Part shown: positions 6,847 to 12,980 of the stretch, piece by piece
Layout: every line of letters begins with the position of its first letter
Position numbering within the stretch: position 1 is the first letter of the stretch
Origin: a virus
Direction: 5' to 3' (one strand)
Length of the DNA: 35,434 bases
Virus record (IMG/VR): IMGVR_UViG_3300006875_000065
Location: 1 to 35,434 of that record
Made by a program: the position numbers and the translations under genes
The notes under the pieces: generated by a model
Told to the model about the DNA's origin: nothing
Databases searched by the model: none
Seen by the model: the letters and a program-made list of their open reading frames with translations, nothing else

Positions 6847-7918
6847 TGATAATTGTACCTCCTGCCGGGTCGTTTATTTCTACTAGGAATGACTTTCCGT
6901 TGCTATCTATATATAATGTTTTGTTCTCGTCTTTTTTAAATCTTACGTCAACCGTAGTACTCAACGTTCTTACAAGACGAATGCTATCACCTGAAAGAAT
7001 CGTCGTGATCTGAGTTGTATTGTCAAGACCATATGTTGTACCACATAGTTTAGTTCCCTCCCTAGTAACACAATCACCTCCTGCTAGATTATCATCGAGG
7101 AAGTCTTCACCAAGAAAGTTGGCATCTATTGTATTAATATCGAGGTCTGAGCTGGCCAGACTATCTTCTTTAAGATCATCTTTTGCCAGGAAGTCTACAT
7201 CCAGTTCAGATAGATCTAGAATGTTTGATCTGGTTTCACCGGTATCTTCTCCGGTATCGACCTCTTCGGCCGGTGACACAATCAACATATTATCAATCTG
7301 ATCGAGTGTCAGATTCAGAATGACCGGTCGAGTTGGTCTGCTATCAGCCGTAGATACGATTGTTGCCTGGAAAGCTTTTGTGAGAATTACGAACCCAGCG
7401 CCATTTGATACCGTGATCTCGCCTACAGATCCATCTGGTTCTGGTAATAGGATGACAAGGCTTTTACCGAAGTCATCTACAGTTGCTGCAAAGTCTGTAC
7501 CACGAACGGCGATTGTTGCTGATGGTGTGCGAAGGTTGATGTTGCCCTTGTTCATCTTACCAGACTGGCCGGTAGCGAAACGCGCAGTACCTGAGGCAAA
7601 CTTAAGAGCCATTCTTGAAGTGGATGGCTTGCCACTGTAGACAAAGTCGTCAATCACCAGCTTAGAATGTTCAGTGACCTTAACGGTAGAGTCATCAACA
7701 AACTTGATCTCGACTCTACCGTTTCCAGTCTGGATTCTATCTAACTTGGCAATGGGTAACTGAGGTCGTGTAGGAACCTTTACGGTTTTCTTCACGACCT
7801 CACTTGTACCACGTGCCTGAGTTACGTTGCCAATATTAGCATGGGCCGCCGGCGTTACACTGGTTAATAACCATAGTGCTGCCAGTGCTTGTGCTATTAA
7901 TCTTGATTGTGTCAACAT
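6827..7918 (-). CDS. Secreted FecR-domain protein
   Basis: 363 aa. The signal peptide is about residues 1-27 (hydrophobic core ALAALWLLTSV, cleavage after AHA). A FecR-type beta domain covers about 40-155 (IQTGNGRVEIKFVDDST, then NLRTPSATIAVRGTDFA, a FecR-domain hallmark). The rest has an Asp/Leu-rich stretch (about 225-280, repeats of the LDVDFLAKDDL kind) and a C-terminal beta-rich part. It should be periplasmic or outer-surface. No sigma/anti-sigma partner is seen, so this is the sensor-type FecR found beside CHASE2 cyclases rather than an iron regulator. Its first 83 nt overlap the curlin-like gene in another frame. A weak AGAAGAG lies ahead of the ATG. No in-frame Met follows until after the domain begins, so the start is likely right. 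Confidence 0.88.
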   Translation of the reverse strand: MLTQSRLIAQALAALWLLTSVTPAAHANIGNVTQARGTSEVVKKTVKVPTRPQLPIAKLDRIQTGNGRVEIKFVDDSTVKVTEHSKLVIDDFVYSGKPSTSRMALKFASGTARFATGQSGKMNKGNINLRTPSATIAVRGTDFAATVDDFGKSLVILLPEPDGSVGEITVSNGAGFVILTKAFQATIVSTADSRPTRPVILNLTLDQIDNMLIVSPAEEVDTGEDTGETRSNILDLSELDVDFLAKDDLKEDSLASSDLDINTIDANFLGEDFLDDNLAGGDCVTREGTKLCGTTYGLDNTTQITTILSGDSIRLVRTLSTTVDVRFKKDENKTLYIDSNGKSFLVEINDPAGGTIINVKQGD

Positions 7919-8534
7919 TCGTCGTACTCTTCTGGTTTACAGTCACGTTGTTTGTGCTGCCCGTAAGCGCCATTTCAACGTTCTTGCCAGCAGTTCCGTT
8001 CTGTGTCATCGCAATTGTGTTACCATCGCCTGTAACAGTTACATCATTCACAACGTCATCGGCATTGATGGTCGATGTGTATGTGTTGGTGTCACCGGTG
8101 AACGCAATGTTCTGAGTGGCACCAGTTGCCGATGCTGCTGTACCCTGATTAAATGTCAGGTTGTTTGAGTCGCCTGTTACAGCCAGAGTCTTGGTTGAAC
8201 CAGAAACGCTTGCTGCGTCACCCATATCGTATGTGACTGTGTTGTTATCACCGGTCACGGTTGAATCGATGTTCACGTTATCGGCCTGCGTAATAGAACC
8301 TTGGATAAGGTTACCGTTACCTTCTTGTGTCGACGTGATTGTCTGGTTGTTACCTTCGATCACAACACGGTTTTGCTCAGAACCGATACGGTTGTTTTGA
8401 CCCTTTTGAGTAATAGTAATCGTACTACCATTACCAACCTGGTCGATAAAAATCGAGTTAGTCGTCGACTGAGCATAAGCTAACGAACTCGTCATCAGAG
8501 ACATAATGAAAAGCGCAAATGCCTTTTTCATCAT
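7836..8534 (-). CDS. Secreted curlin-like beta-repeat protein
   Basis: 232 aa. Signal peptide about 1-22 (MMKKAFALFIMSLMTSSLAYA). The mature part is built of short Asn/Gly/Thr/Gln repeats such as GNGSTITITQKGQNN, GNNQTITSTQEGNGN and GDGNTIAMTQNGTAG. These follow the curlin pattern of N-x-hydrophobic-x-Q-x-G-x-x-N spaced about 20-23 residues apart. It ends in NQCNAGGPC with two Cys. This is the likely substrate of the CsgG/CsgF pore encoded just upstream, either an amyloid-like fibre or a beta-helical adhesin. Repeats are more degenerate than in CsgA. ATG and the csgG stop overlap by 4 nt. Confidence 0.8.
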   Translation of the reverse strand: MMKKAFALFIMSLMTSSLAYAQSTTNSIFIDQVGNGSTITITQKGQNNRIGSEQNRVVIEGNNQTITSTQEGNGNLIQGSITQADNVNIDSTVTGDNNTVTYDMGDAASVSGSTKTLAVTGDSNNLTFNQGTAASATGATQNIAFTGDTNTYTSTINADDVVNDVTVTGDGNTIAMTQNGTAGKNVEMALTGSTNNVTVNQKSTTNVDTIKINSTSTGSTMVINQCNAGGPC

Positions 8535-9319
8535 CCTTCTTCCTTGTAGTTAAAGTATCCCTTAGAGACACCTTGTTTAATTAATTGTAATACCGCTTCC
8601 TCGATAGCCATTTTGACTGCCATAGTATTAGCTTCGTTCTCAGTCATTCCGGCCTCTGCTTCGATAAGCTTCGTGCCTACATCAACAAATTTGAAAACTG
8701 AAAGATCTCTACCAACCGAGAGAACTGTTTTCGAAACTTGTACATTAAGAATTACCTCACCGGTGTTTGTATTCACACCACGCAATGAAACAACTACCTG
8801 ATCTTTGCGGTACATAGTAGTACCACCGATGCCAAGATACCGTGCTCCTGCACCACCAGATTCTAAATTCGAATCATAACCAATGATACCACCCTGGATA
8901 ATTAAACCAGCGAAGAGCATCGGCTCAAGTTTGTTGGCACCTTCTCCAATATATTCTTCACGCGTCTGTCGAACAATCTGACGTTCCTTTGCAAGATCGT
9001 CAACACGATTACGTTCAACAACTCTGAACCATGCTCCACCACCAGCCTCAGTCAGTGCAGATATCAGAAGCGCTGTACCACCTTGAGTTACAGCAGTCGA
9101 GATACTAGCAATACCATCCTTGTCTCTTCTTTGACCAGTCAGATCCGGAAAGTCATATACAGCCACAACTGCCTGTCGTTCTGGCGGTGAAAGACTCTGC
9201 AGTTCTTTTACCTGTAGCTGTACGAGTTCTGGTTTATCCTGAAGCTGAAGCGCTCCAGGTCCCATAGACATACATCCACCCAGCAAAAATGGTAATAGAA
9301 AGATTCCCCACTTTACCAT
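8531..9319 (-). CDS. csgG: CsgG-type outer-membrane curli secretion channel lipoprotein
   Basis: 262 aa, close to E. coli CsgG (277). A lipoprotein signal has lipobox LLGGC with Cys16. Family motifs: AVVAVYDFPDLTGQ near the start, GAWFRVVERNRVDDLAKERQIVRQTRE, and GGTTMYRKDQVVVSLRGVNTNTGEVI covering the transmembrane hairpin region. CsgG forms a nonameric outer-membrane pore that exports curli subunits from the periplasm. The gene overlaps csgF by 7 nt. Curli secretion also uses CsgE in bacteria; I see no CsgE here. High confidence for the family; whether the pore exports the neighbouring curlin-like protein is inference. Confidence 0.95.
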   Translation of the reverse strand: MVKWGIFLLPFLLGGCMSMGPGALQLQDKPELVQLQVKELQSLSPPERQAVVAVYDFPDLTGQRRDKDGIASISTAVTQGGTALLISALTEAGGGAWFRVVERNRVDDLAKERQIVRQTREEYIGEGANKLEPMLFAGLIIQGGIIGYDSNLESGGAGARYLGIGGTTMYRKDQVVVSLRGVNTNTGEVILNVQVSKTVLSVGRDLSVFKFVDVGTKLIEAEAGMTENEANTMAVKMAIEEAVLQLIKQGVSKGYFNYKEEG

Positions 9320-9750
9320 TTGAATCCACTCGTTGGAATGATAATCTCGGTCGTGTTACCTGCATCATCTGTAATTGAAAGAGTGATCTCTGTACTAGTC
9401 TTCTTATACTTAATAGAGTTGCCTTCAAGACTGAACTCACCTTCTTCGCCACCCATCTCACCAAACAGATTGTTTGTCAGCTGTTGAGCAAGTTGTGAAT
9501 AGATACGAGACTGCAGGTTGTTCATGAACCTGTTAAGGATAGAGTTCTTTTCCTCTAAAGCTTGTGCTTTTAACTCAGCTTCAATCTTATCAGTAATGGC
9601 TTTTTTTCTTGTAGCTTCTTGGTTTTCAATTGTAAGCCATTGAGCTCCAGCGTTCTGTCCGCTGAATGAAGGATTCTTGAATTGGAATACTATCTCACTT
9701 GCTTGGGCTGGACTGCTTAGCAGGAGTAGTAGGAGCAGGCTCTTTCTCAT
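9313..9750 (-). CDS. csgF: CsgF-type curli assembly factor
   Basis: 145 aa with signal peptide about 1-17 (MRKSLLLLLLLSSPAQA). The mature N terminus EIVFQFKNPSFSGQNAGA matches the CsgF segment that plugs into the CsgG pore (FQFxNPSF). The middle is a Gln/Asn-rich helical region (LNRFMNNLQSRIYSQLAQQLTN), and the C-terminal beta region LSITDDAGNTTEIIIP is also CsgF-like. In bacteria CsgF forms a second constriction of the channel and links the nucleator to the surface. The gene sits directly before csgG in the operon and overlaps the upstream 50-aa gene by 56 nt. Confidence 0.93.
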   Translation of the reverse strand: MRKSLLLLLLLSSPAQASEIVFQFKNPSFSGQNAGAQWLTIENQEATRKKAITDKIEAELKAQALEEKNSILNRFMNNLQSRIYSQLAQQLTNNLFGEMGGEEGEFSLEGNSIKYKKTSTEITLSITDDAGNTTEIIIPTSGFKW

Positions 9751-9847
9751 CAGGCTTATCTTTCTTCAATTTCAATTCCTTGTCAGAAGAAATACTAAGG
9801 TCAAGCGAGAATACTTTGAGGATCTCAATCTTTAGGTTTATATTCAC
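9695..9847 (-). CDS. Small charged protein of the curli cassette, 50 aa
   Basis: Not recognised. The chosen GTG start at 9847 has GGAGG 7 nt upstream, much better than any start further out. The N-terminal half is amphipathic (NINLKIEILKVFSLDLSI). The C-terminal half is Lys/Glu/Pro-rich and ends in a Thr/Ser/Lys tail. No signal peptide. It is wedged between a small membrane gene and csgF with overlaps on both sides (23 and 56 nt), so it is probably translated with them. Role unknown. Confidence 0.55.
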   Translation of the reverse strand: MNINLKIEILKVFSLDLSISSDKELKLKKDKPDEKEPAPTTPAKQSSPSK

Positions 9848-10088
9848 TGTGATCCTCCTTGATCTGCAATACAACATTCACCTTCTGATTTAATCGAATG
9901 AGATCGTTATCGAGCATACGAATACGATCAATCAGTGCAATTAAAATCACATTGGTTTCACCAATGATTGGCATTAATTTATCTGTAACGAATTTATAAA
10001 TGAACCATACGAAATATCCCATGCCAACAGCGGCGACAATAGGGAATCCATACTGCTTCACAAGTTCTGCAATTAGTTGCGGATCCAT
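9825..10088 (-). CDS. Small membrane protein A of the curli cassette, 87 aa
   Basis: An N-terminal transmembrane segment (about 13-35, YGFPIVAAVGMGYFVWFIYKF) is followed by an amphipathic, partly coiled-coil region (MLDNDLIRLNQKVNVVL) and a charged tail. The layout resembles small BhlA/holin-like proteins and matches its neighbour (10088-10375): both have FPI, a glycine-containing membrane helix, and a D-x-R-x-x-x-x-x-x-D-x-I-R element. The two are probably paralogues. The start at 10088 has GGAGAG 4-6 nt upstream. A holin, a pore partner or a membrane scaffold are all possible. Confidence 0.7.
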   Translation of the reverse strand: MDPQLIAELVKQYGFPIVAAVGMGYFVWFIYKFVTDKLMPIIGETNVILIALIDRIRMLDNDLIRLNQKVNVVLQIKEDHSEYKPKD

Positions 10089-10375
10089 CAATCTCTCCGA
10101 GCGTCGTTCTTCCCGTCTGCTCGTGCGATTCTATCTAGATCTGGTTTCAGGCCTAAAGCGGAACTAACAACTGCATCAACGCGAATAATATCATGGTTCA
10201 TGGTTTTCACACGGTTGTCTAACCCCATAATAATACCCTGCATTCCCTTGATCGCCTTTACAACGCTCTCGAGAATATAGTTGATAACAAAATACACAAA
10301 AACCCCACCGAGCAAAGCTGCTGCGATGGGGAATCCGACATCACCAATAAGTTTAAATATAACATCGTAACCCAT
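10088..10375 (-). CDS. Small membrane protein B of the curli cassette, 95 aa
   Basis: First gene of the curli-like cassette. A transmembrane helix (about 13-36, VGFPIAAALLGGVFVYFVINYI) is followed by a helical region (MGLDNRVKTMNHDIIRVDAVV) and a basic/acidic tail. It is paralogous in layout to the next gene, with which it overlaps through TGATG. There is no Shine-Dalgarno before its ATG; instead the start codon lies in an 8-bp hairpin that also holds a CATAAATA late-promoter-like box (10376 region). A holin-like role is possible but unproven. Confidence 0.7.
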   Translation of the reverse strand: MGYDVIFKLIGDVGFPIAAALLGGVFVYFVINYILESVVKAIKGMQGIIMGLDNRVKTMNHDIIRVDAVVSSALGLKPDLDRIARADGKNDARRD

Positions 10376-10395
10376 GCAGTTATTTATGCATGGGG
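10372..10395 (-). promoter_or_regulatory. Hairpin holding a late-promoter-like box and the start codon of the curli cassette
   Basis: Minus strand: CCCATGCA - TAAATAAC - TGCATGGG, a perfect 8-bp stem with an 8-nt loop. The box CATAAATA (one mismatch to TATAAATA) spans arm and loop, and the cassette's first ATG lies in the 3' arm. T4 genes e, soc and I-TevI use this design: early read-through RNA is folded shut, while late RNA starting inside the hairpin is open. Here the late transcript would be nearly leaderless. Confidence 0.5.
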
Positions 10396-10407
10396 TGCTC
10401 TTACCGA

Positions 10408-10743
10408 TCAGTCACGCTGATAGTTTTCGAGTTGAGTGAAGCCAAACGATGCACAACGGTAAAGCTGACCGTTATGTTCGAGGATGTCGCCAACTGACAT
10501 CGAAAAGCAAGGACCGAGTTTCTCGATCTTCGACTCATCTTCCCAAAGGTTCATCAGAGCAAAAGCTTCTTCCATGTCATTGGTATCAACATTGGCAACG
10601 TGAGTGTAGTACTGGAAGTTCTCAGCTTTGAAAGAACCTTCGAAGCTACGATCAAAATAAGCCTTGATACGGTCGCTAGTTTCACCACTGTGGATTACAT
10701 TGATTTCTGCATCGGTAAGCTGGATTTGATAAACCTTAATCAT
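10408..10743 (-). CDS. Hypothetical protein, 111 aa, YodL-like C-terminal segment
   Basis: An acidic soluble protein. The C-terminal SMSVGDILEHNGQLYRCASFGF resembles the YodL-type motif (SxSDxx...YxCDSxGF) found in many phage and plasmid proteins of unknown role. The first part (VYQIQLTDAEINVI, then NVDTNDMEEAFALMN) looks like a small alpha/beta domain. It has its own early promoter (10776-10805) with AAAGGATG ahead of the start, and stands alone before the curli cassette. Function unknown. Confidence 0.65.
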   Translation of the reverse strand: MIKVYQIQLTDAEINVIHSGETSDRIKAYFDRSFEGSFKAENFQYYTHVANVDTNDMEEAFALMNLWEDESKIEKLGPCFSMSVGDILEHNGQLYRCASFGFTQLENYQRD

Positions 10744-10775
10744 TTGAAAACATCCTTTGTTGCTTTGTTAATACC

Positions 10776-10805
10776 ATCCTACAGCAGTTTTCATATATTG
10801 TACAT
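10776..10805 (-). promoter_or_regulatory. Early-type promoter for the 10743-10408 gene
   Basis: -35 ATGTACA (10799-10805), 17-bp spacer, -10 TAGGAT (10776-10781). The -35 box abuts the terminator hairpin immediately upstream. Confidence 0.75.
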
Positions 10806-10845
10806 AAAAAAATGCGGCCAGAATCAATCCAACCGCATTTTTTTT
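10806..10845. terminator. Bidirectional hairpin terminator, copy 1 of a repeated element
   Basis: Stem AAAAAAATGCGG / CCGCATTTTTTT with a 15-nt loop ending CAATCCAA. It has A/T tracts on both sides, so it can stop transcription in both directions. It lies between the 42-aa gene and the next promoter. A near-copy with the same loop sits at 19641-19675. Confidence 0.8.
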
Positions 10846-10848
10846 AAA

Positions 10849-10977
10849 TTAATCGTCGATGTATTTCGACAAGGTATCAGCGACTTTACGCCAATAGTTC
10901 TTGAACTCAGGATTTTGGGCTGCCTTCATCGCCTTCTTGGCGTTGGTAACCCGCTGAACGGCCGTAGTATTGGTCAT
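10849..10977 (-). CDS. Small basic protein, 42 aa
   Basis: Unrecognised, mostly helical, Lys/Ala-rich (NAKKAMKAAQNPEFKNYW), ending in acidic YIDD. GGAGAG lies 8 nt ahead of its ATG. The first 71 nt overlap the end of the 66-aa gene in another frame. It is followed directly by the terminator at 10806-10845, so it is the end of the prx transcript. Confidence 0.55.
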   Translation of the reverse strand: MTNTTAVQRVTNAKKAMKAAQNPEFKNYWRKVADTLSKYIDD

Positions 10978-11107
10978 GAATATTCTCTCCTACAAAATCA
11001 TCAAACGTCATATCATTAAGCTGCTTGAATACACGGTATCCAAGAAACGAAAGGATTCCTATAACAGCGACACCGGCTGCTCCGGCAATTAGTTGCTTTT
11101 TAGCCAT
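10907..11107 (-). CDS. Small membrane protein, 66 aa
   Basis: An N-terminal basic start (MAKKQ) is followed by one transmembrane helix (about 6-27, LIAGAAGVAVIGILSFLGYRVF) and a hydrophilic tail (FDDFVGENIHDQYYG and an acidic/Ser end). Function unknown. It overlaps the end of the peroxiredoxin gene by 19 nt and the 42-aa gene by 71 nt. Confidence 0.6.
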   Translation of the reverse strand: MAKKQLIAGAAGVAVIGILSFLGYRVFKQLNDMTFDDFVGENIHDQYYGRSAGYQRQEGDEGSPKS

Positions 11108-11676
11108 GCCAATATATTCTCTGGTGATGTTTCGCCGTAAGGATCTTCTGCGGTGTTATCCTCGAAGCCAGGTTCGATGAACCACTTCTCGATCTTACCG
11201 TTGTTGACGATACAAGCATACCGCCACGAACGTTCACCGAAACCAAGATTGTTTTTGTAGACGCTCATCTGCATGTCACGAGTAAAAGTACCCGAACCAT
11301 CAGGAATCATCTTGACCTTCTTGATCTTCTGTTGTTTAGCCCAACAGTTCATCACGAATGCATCGTTGACCGACACACAAACGATGTCATCGATGCCTAG
11401 ATTCTTGAACGCCTTGTAGTTTTCTTCAAAGCCAGGAAGTTGATACGTTGAACATGTGGGTGTGAATGCACCAGGAAGTGAGAAGAGTACTACACGCTTT
11501 TTAGCAAAGTAGTCGAACGTTGTCTTGTCTTCCCAACGATACGGATTTGGTCCTTCGATTGAATCATCGCGGACGCGGGTTTTGAATACGACATTAGGCA
11601 CAACCTCTGGCAGTTCGTTGAACTCGCCGTCTTTAAACTTGTGCCAATAACGTTTAACTGCAATTGTTTCTGCCAT
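11089..11676 (-). CDS. Peroxiredoxin (Prx5-like, AhpC/TSA superfamily)
   Basis: 195 aa. The thiol peroxidase active site LPGAFTPTCSTYQLPGF carries the conserved P-x-x-x-T-x-x-C and the peroxidatic Cys. The later W-R-Y segment (ERSWRYACIVNNGKIEKWFIEPG) fits the Prx5/thioredoxin fold; CWAKQQ holds a second Cys. It reduces H2O2 or alkyl peroxides with thioredoxin or glutathione. The N terminus (about 1-30) is an extra segment before the usual Prx5 domain. It lies downstream of the tRNA cluster and a 460-bp non-coding stretch, and should be read from the early promoter at 12249-12278. Protection of infected cells from oxidative stress is inference. Confidence 0.92.
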   Translation of the reverse strand: MAETIAVKRYWHKFKDGEFNELPEVVPNVVFKTRVRDDSIEGPNPYRWEDKTTFDYFAKKRVVLFSLPGAFTPTCSTYQLPGFEENYKAFKNLGIDDIVCVSVNDAFVMNCWAKQQKIKKVKMIPDGSGTFTRDMQMSVYKNNLGFGERSWRYACIVNNGKIEKWFIEPGFEDNTAEDPYGETSPENILAWLKSN

Positions 11677-11690
11677 AATATCTCCATGAA

Positions 11691-12155
11691 TAAAAGCGAA
11701 GTGGGAGGATTCAGGTATACCTCCAAGGTCCAGTCAATTACTATCTGTAATCTCGACCAACGATCCCTTTGCCGGTTGAGCGGGAGACCAATCCCAGGAT
11801 CTGCCTTATCCCCACTGACAAGGGGAACATTCGGCCACACTTCTTACAAGGTCCGTCGACCCTGATATCTAATTGCCTTGTGGGATCCGCCCCCACGTAC
11901 CAGCCCTCAATGGCCGGATCTTCGTCTAATGCACTGCGTCCGTGTCCCAGATCAAAGGCAAACTCTAAATGGTCGGCAGTTTAACATCGTGCCGAGGATA
12001 TGTGGACTTACAGAGACCGGCTTTACCCGTAAAGATATCTCGCCACAATTATAAAGGCTACTGAGGTGTTGACTCGCTACAGTCAGTAATTTCGCTCTTT
12101 ACGTTCCTATCTTCCCCCATATCGCTTGGTCACCACAGGAACTTCCTTCATAAAC
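11691..12155 (-). other. Non-coding, structure-rich stretch between tRNA-Asn and peroxiredoxin
   Basis: 465 bp with no ATG-initiated gene I can support. The longest minus frame (11741-11980, 80 codons, CKKC inside) lacks a usable start. Small hairpins are frequent on the transcribed strand: GTTCCT/AGGAAC, CTTTA-CGGG-TAAAG, GGCA/TGCC, GTGGG/CCCAC, GGTC-GACG-GACC, CCCC/GGGG and GGAGG/CCTCC. It is transcribed between the promoter at 12249-12278 and prx. It could be a structured RNA, decayed tRNA or gene remnants, or an atypical leader. No tRNA, tmRNA tag or RNase P core is recognisable. Confidence 0.4.
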
Positions 12156-12230
12156 TGGCTCCTCAAGATGGATTCGAACCACCGACCAGGCGATTAACAG
12201 TCGCCGGCTCTACCGCTGAGCTATTGAGGA
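12156..12230 (-). tRNA. tRNA-Asn(GTT)
   Basis: Full cloverleaf, anticodon loop CTGTTAA on stem GGCGA/TCGCC, T-loop TTCGAAT, acceptor TCCTCAA/TTGAGGA, G73, CCA encoded. First tRNA after the promoter at 12249-12278. Confidence 0.95.
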
Positions 12231-12248
12231 ATAAACTCTTATTTTCTT

Positions 12249-12278
12249 AATCTACACTATATATCAATTAATGTACAC
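12249..12278 (-). promoter_or_regulatory. Early-type promoter for tRNA-Asn and prx
   Basis: -35 GTGTACA (12272-12278), 17-bp spacer, -10 TAGATT (12249-12254). It lies inside the tRNA cluster, giving tRNA-Asn, the 460-bp stretch and prx their own start. Confidence 0.8.
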
Positions 12279-12286
12279 AGTTAATT

Positions 12287-12364
12287 TGGTGCCCTCGGCA
12301 GGATTCGAGCCTGCAACCTCTCGCTTCGTAGGCGAGTGCTCTCGTCCAGTTGAGCTACGAGGGC
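12287..12364 (-). tRNA. tRNA-Arg(ACG)
   Basis: Anticodon loop CTACGAA on stem CTCGC/GCGAG, T-loop TTCGA type (CTCGAAT), acceptor GCCCTCG/CGAGGGC, A73, CCA encoded. ACG needs wobble A-to-I editing by TadA to read CGC. Confidence 0.93.
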
Positions 12365-12369
12365 ATATA

Positions 12370-12445
12370 TGGTACCCGGTGACGGGCTCGAACCGCCGAC
12401 ATTCTCGGTGTAAACGAGATGCTCTACCAACTGAGCTAACCGGGC
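12370..12445 (-). tRNA. tRNA-Val(TAC)
   Basis: Anticodon loop TTTACAC on stem TCTCG/CGAGA, acceptor GCCCGGT/ACCGGGT with one G-T pair, canonical D-arm, CCA encoded. Confidence 0.93.
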
Positions 12446-12451
12446 ATTAAC

Positions 12452-12536
12452 TGGTACGGATGAAGGGACTCGAACCCCCACGACCGAAGTCACTGGTACC
12501 TAAAACCAGGGCGTCTACCAATTCCGCCACATCCGC
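12452..12536 (-). tRNA. tRNA-Leu(TAG)
   Basis: Class II tRNA with long variable arm. Anticodon loop TTTAGGT on stem CTGGT/ACCAG, T-loop TTCGAGT, CCA encoded, position 1:72 is G-T. Confidence 0.93.
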
Positions 12537-12537
12537 A

Positions 12538-12613
12538 TGGTGCCTTTGGAGAGATTCGAACTCCCGACACGTGGTTCTTCAAACCACTGCTCTACCAACT
12601 GAGCTACAAAGGC
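12538..12613 (-). tRNA. tRNA-Phe(GAA)
   Basis: Anticodon loop TTGAAGA on stem GTGGT/ACCAC, acceptor GCCTTTG/CAAAGGC, T-loop TTCGAAT, CCA encoded. Confidence 0.95.
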
Positions 12614-12817
12614 AATATGAATGACCACCTGCAGTGTGCCTTGATTGCTTACTTCCGGACGTTGCAATCTTCCCAGATAAAAACAATGTTGCAACAATGT
12701 CTTTATCACTTCACGGGTTCAGCCGAGGTGGTCTAGTGGCCTATATTTTTTGTAGCGAGCCCCCAATACGGTGAACCTTTGGTTATCCTTCGGGCAATGC
12801 CTTAGGCGCTGTTATAC
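12614..12817 (-). other. 204-bp tRNA spacer with a 32-bp near-palindrome
   Basis: No gene or tRNA seen. It contains an inverted repeat with 16-nt arms and no loop at 12677-12708 (centre GTTG|CAAC, 14 of 16 positions pairing). The plus strand has a D-arm-like GGTCTAGTGGCC without the rest of a tRNA. Confidence 0.4.
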
Positions 12818-12893
12818 TGGTGGAGAATAACGGGATCGAACCGTTGACCTCCTGCGTGCAAAGCAGGCGCTCTCCCAGCTGAGCTAATCCCCC
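12818..12893 (-). tRNA. tRNA-Ala(TGC)
   Basis: Anticodon loop TTTGCAC on stem CCTGC/GCAGG, T-loop TTCGATC, acceptor GGGGGAT/ATTCTCC with two G-T pairs, CCA encoded. Confidence 0.95.
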
Positions 12894-12899
12894 AATATC

Positions 12900-12974
12900 T
12901 GGTGCCGCAGGATGGAATCGAACCACCGACAAGTGGCTTATGAGACCACCGCTCTACCTCTGAGCTACCGCGAC
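12900..12974 (-). tRNA. tRNA with CAT anticodon (Met elongator or Ile2)
   Basis: Anticodon loop CTCATAA on stem GTGGT/GCCAC. G1-C72 pairs and the three G-C pairs of initiators are absent from the anticodon stem, so it is not tRNA-fMet. A CAT tRNA modified to lysidine (Ile AUA) cannot be excluded. CCA encoded. Confidence 0.88.
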
Positions 12975-12980
12975 ATATTC

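Noticed and set aside
11741-11980. 80-codon minus frame with a CKKC motif between tRNA-Asn and prx
   Set aside because: The frame has no ATG, GTG or TTG near its 5' end and no ribosome site; kept only as part of an unexplained stretch.
11769-11984. 71-codon plus-strand frame in the same stretch
   Set aside because: Proline/serine-rich sequence, no ribosome site, wrong strand relative to all neighbours.
11691-12155. tmRNA or RNase P RNA
   Set aside because: No tag peptide, no tRNA-like end and no conserved RNase P core were found.
12730-12760. Possible plus-strand or permuted tRNA suggested by a D-arm-like GGTCTAGTGGCC
   Set aside because: No matching anticodon stem, T-arm or acceptor could be assembled.
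12900-12974. Initiator tRNA-fMet
   Set aside because: G1-C72 is paired and the anticodon stem lacks three G-C pairs, so it fits elongator Met or Ile2.
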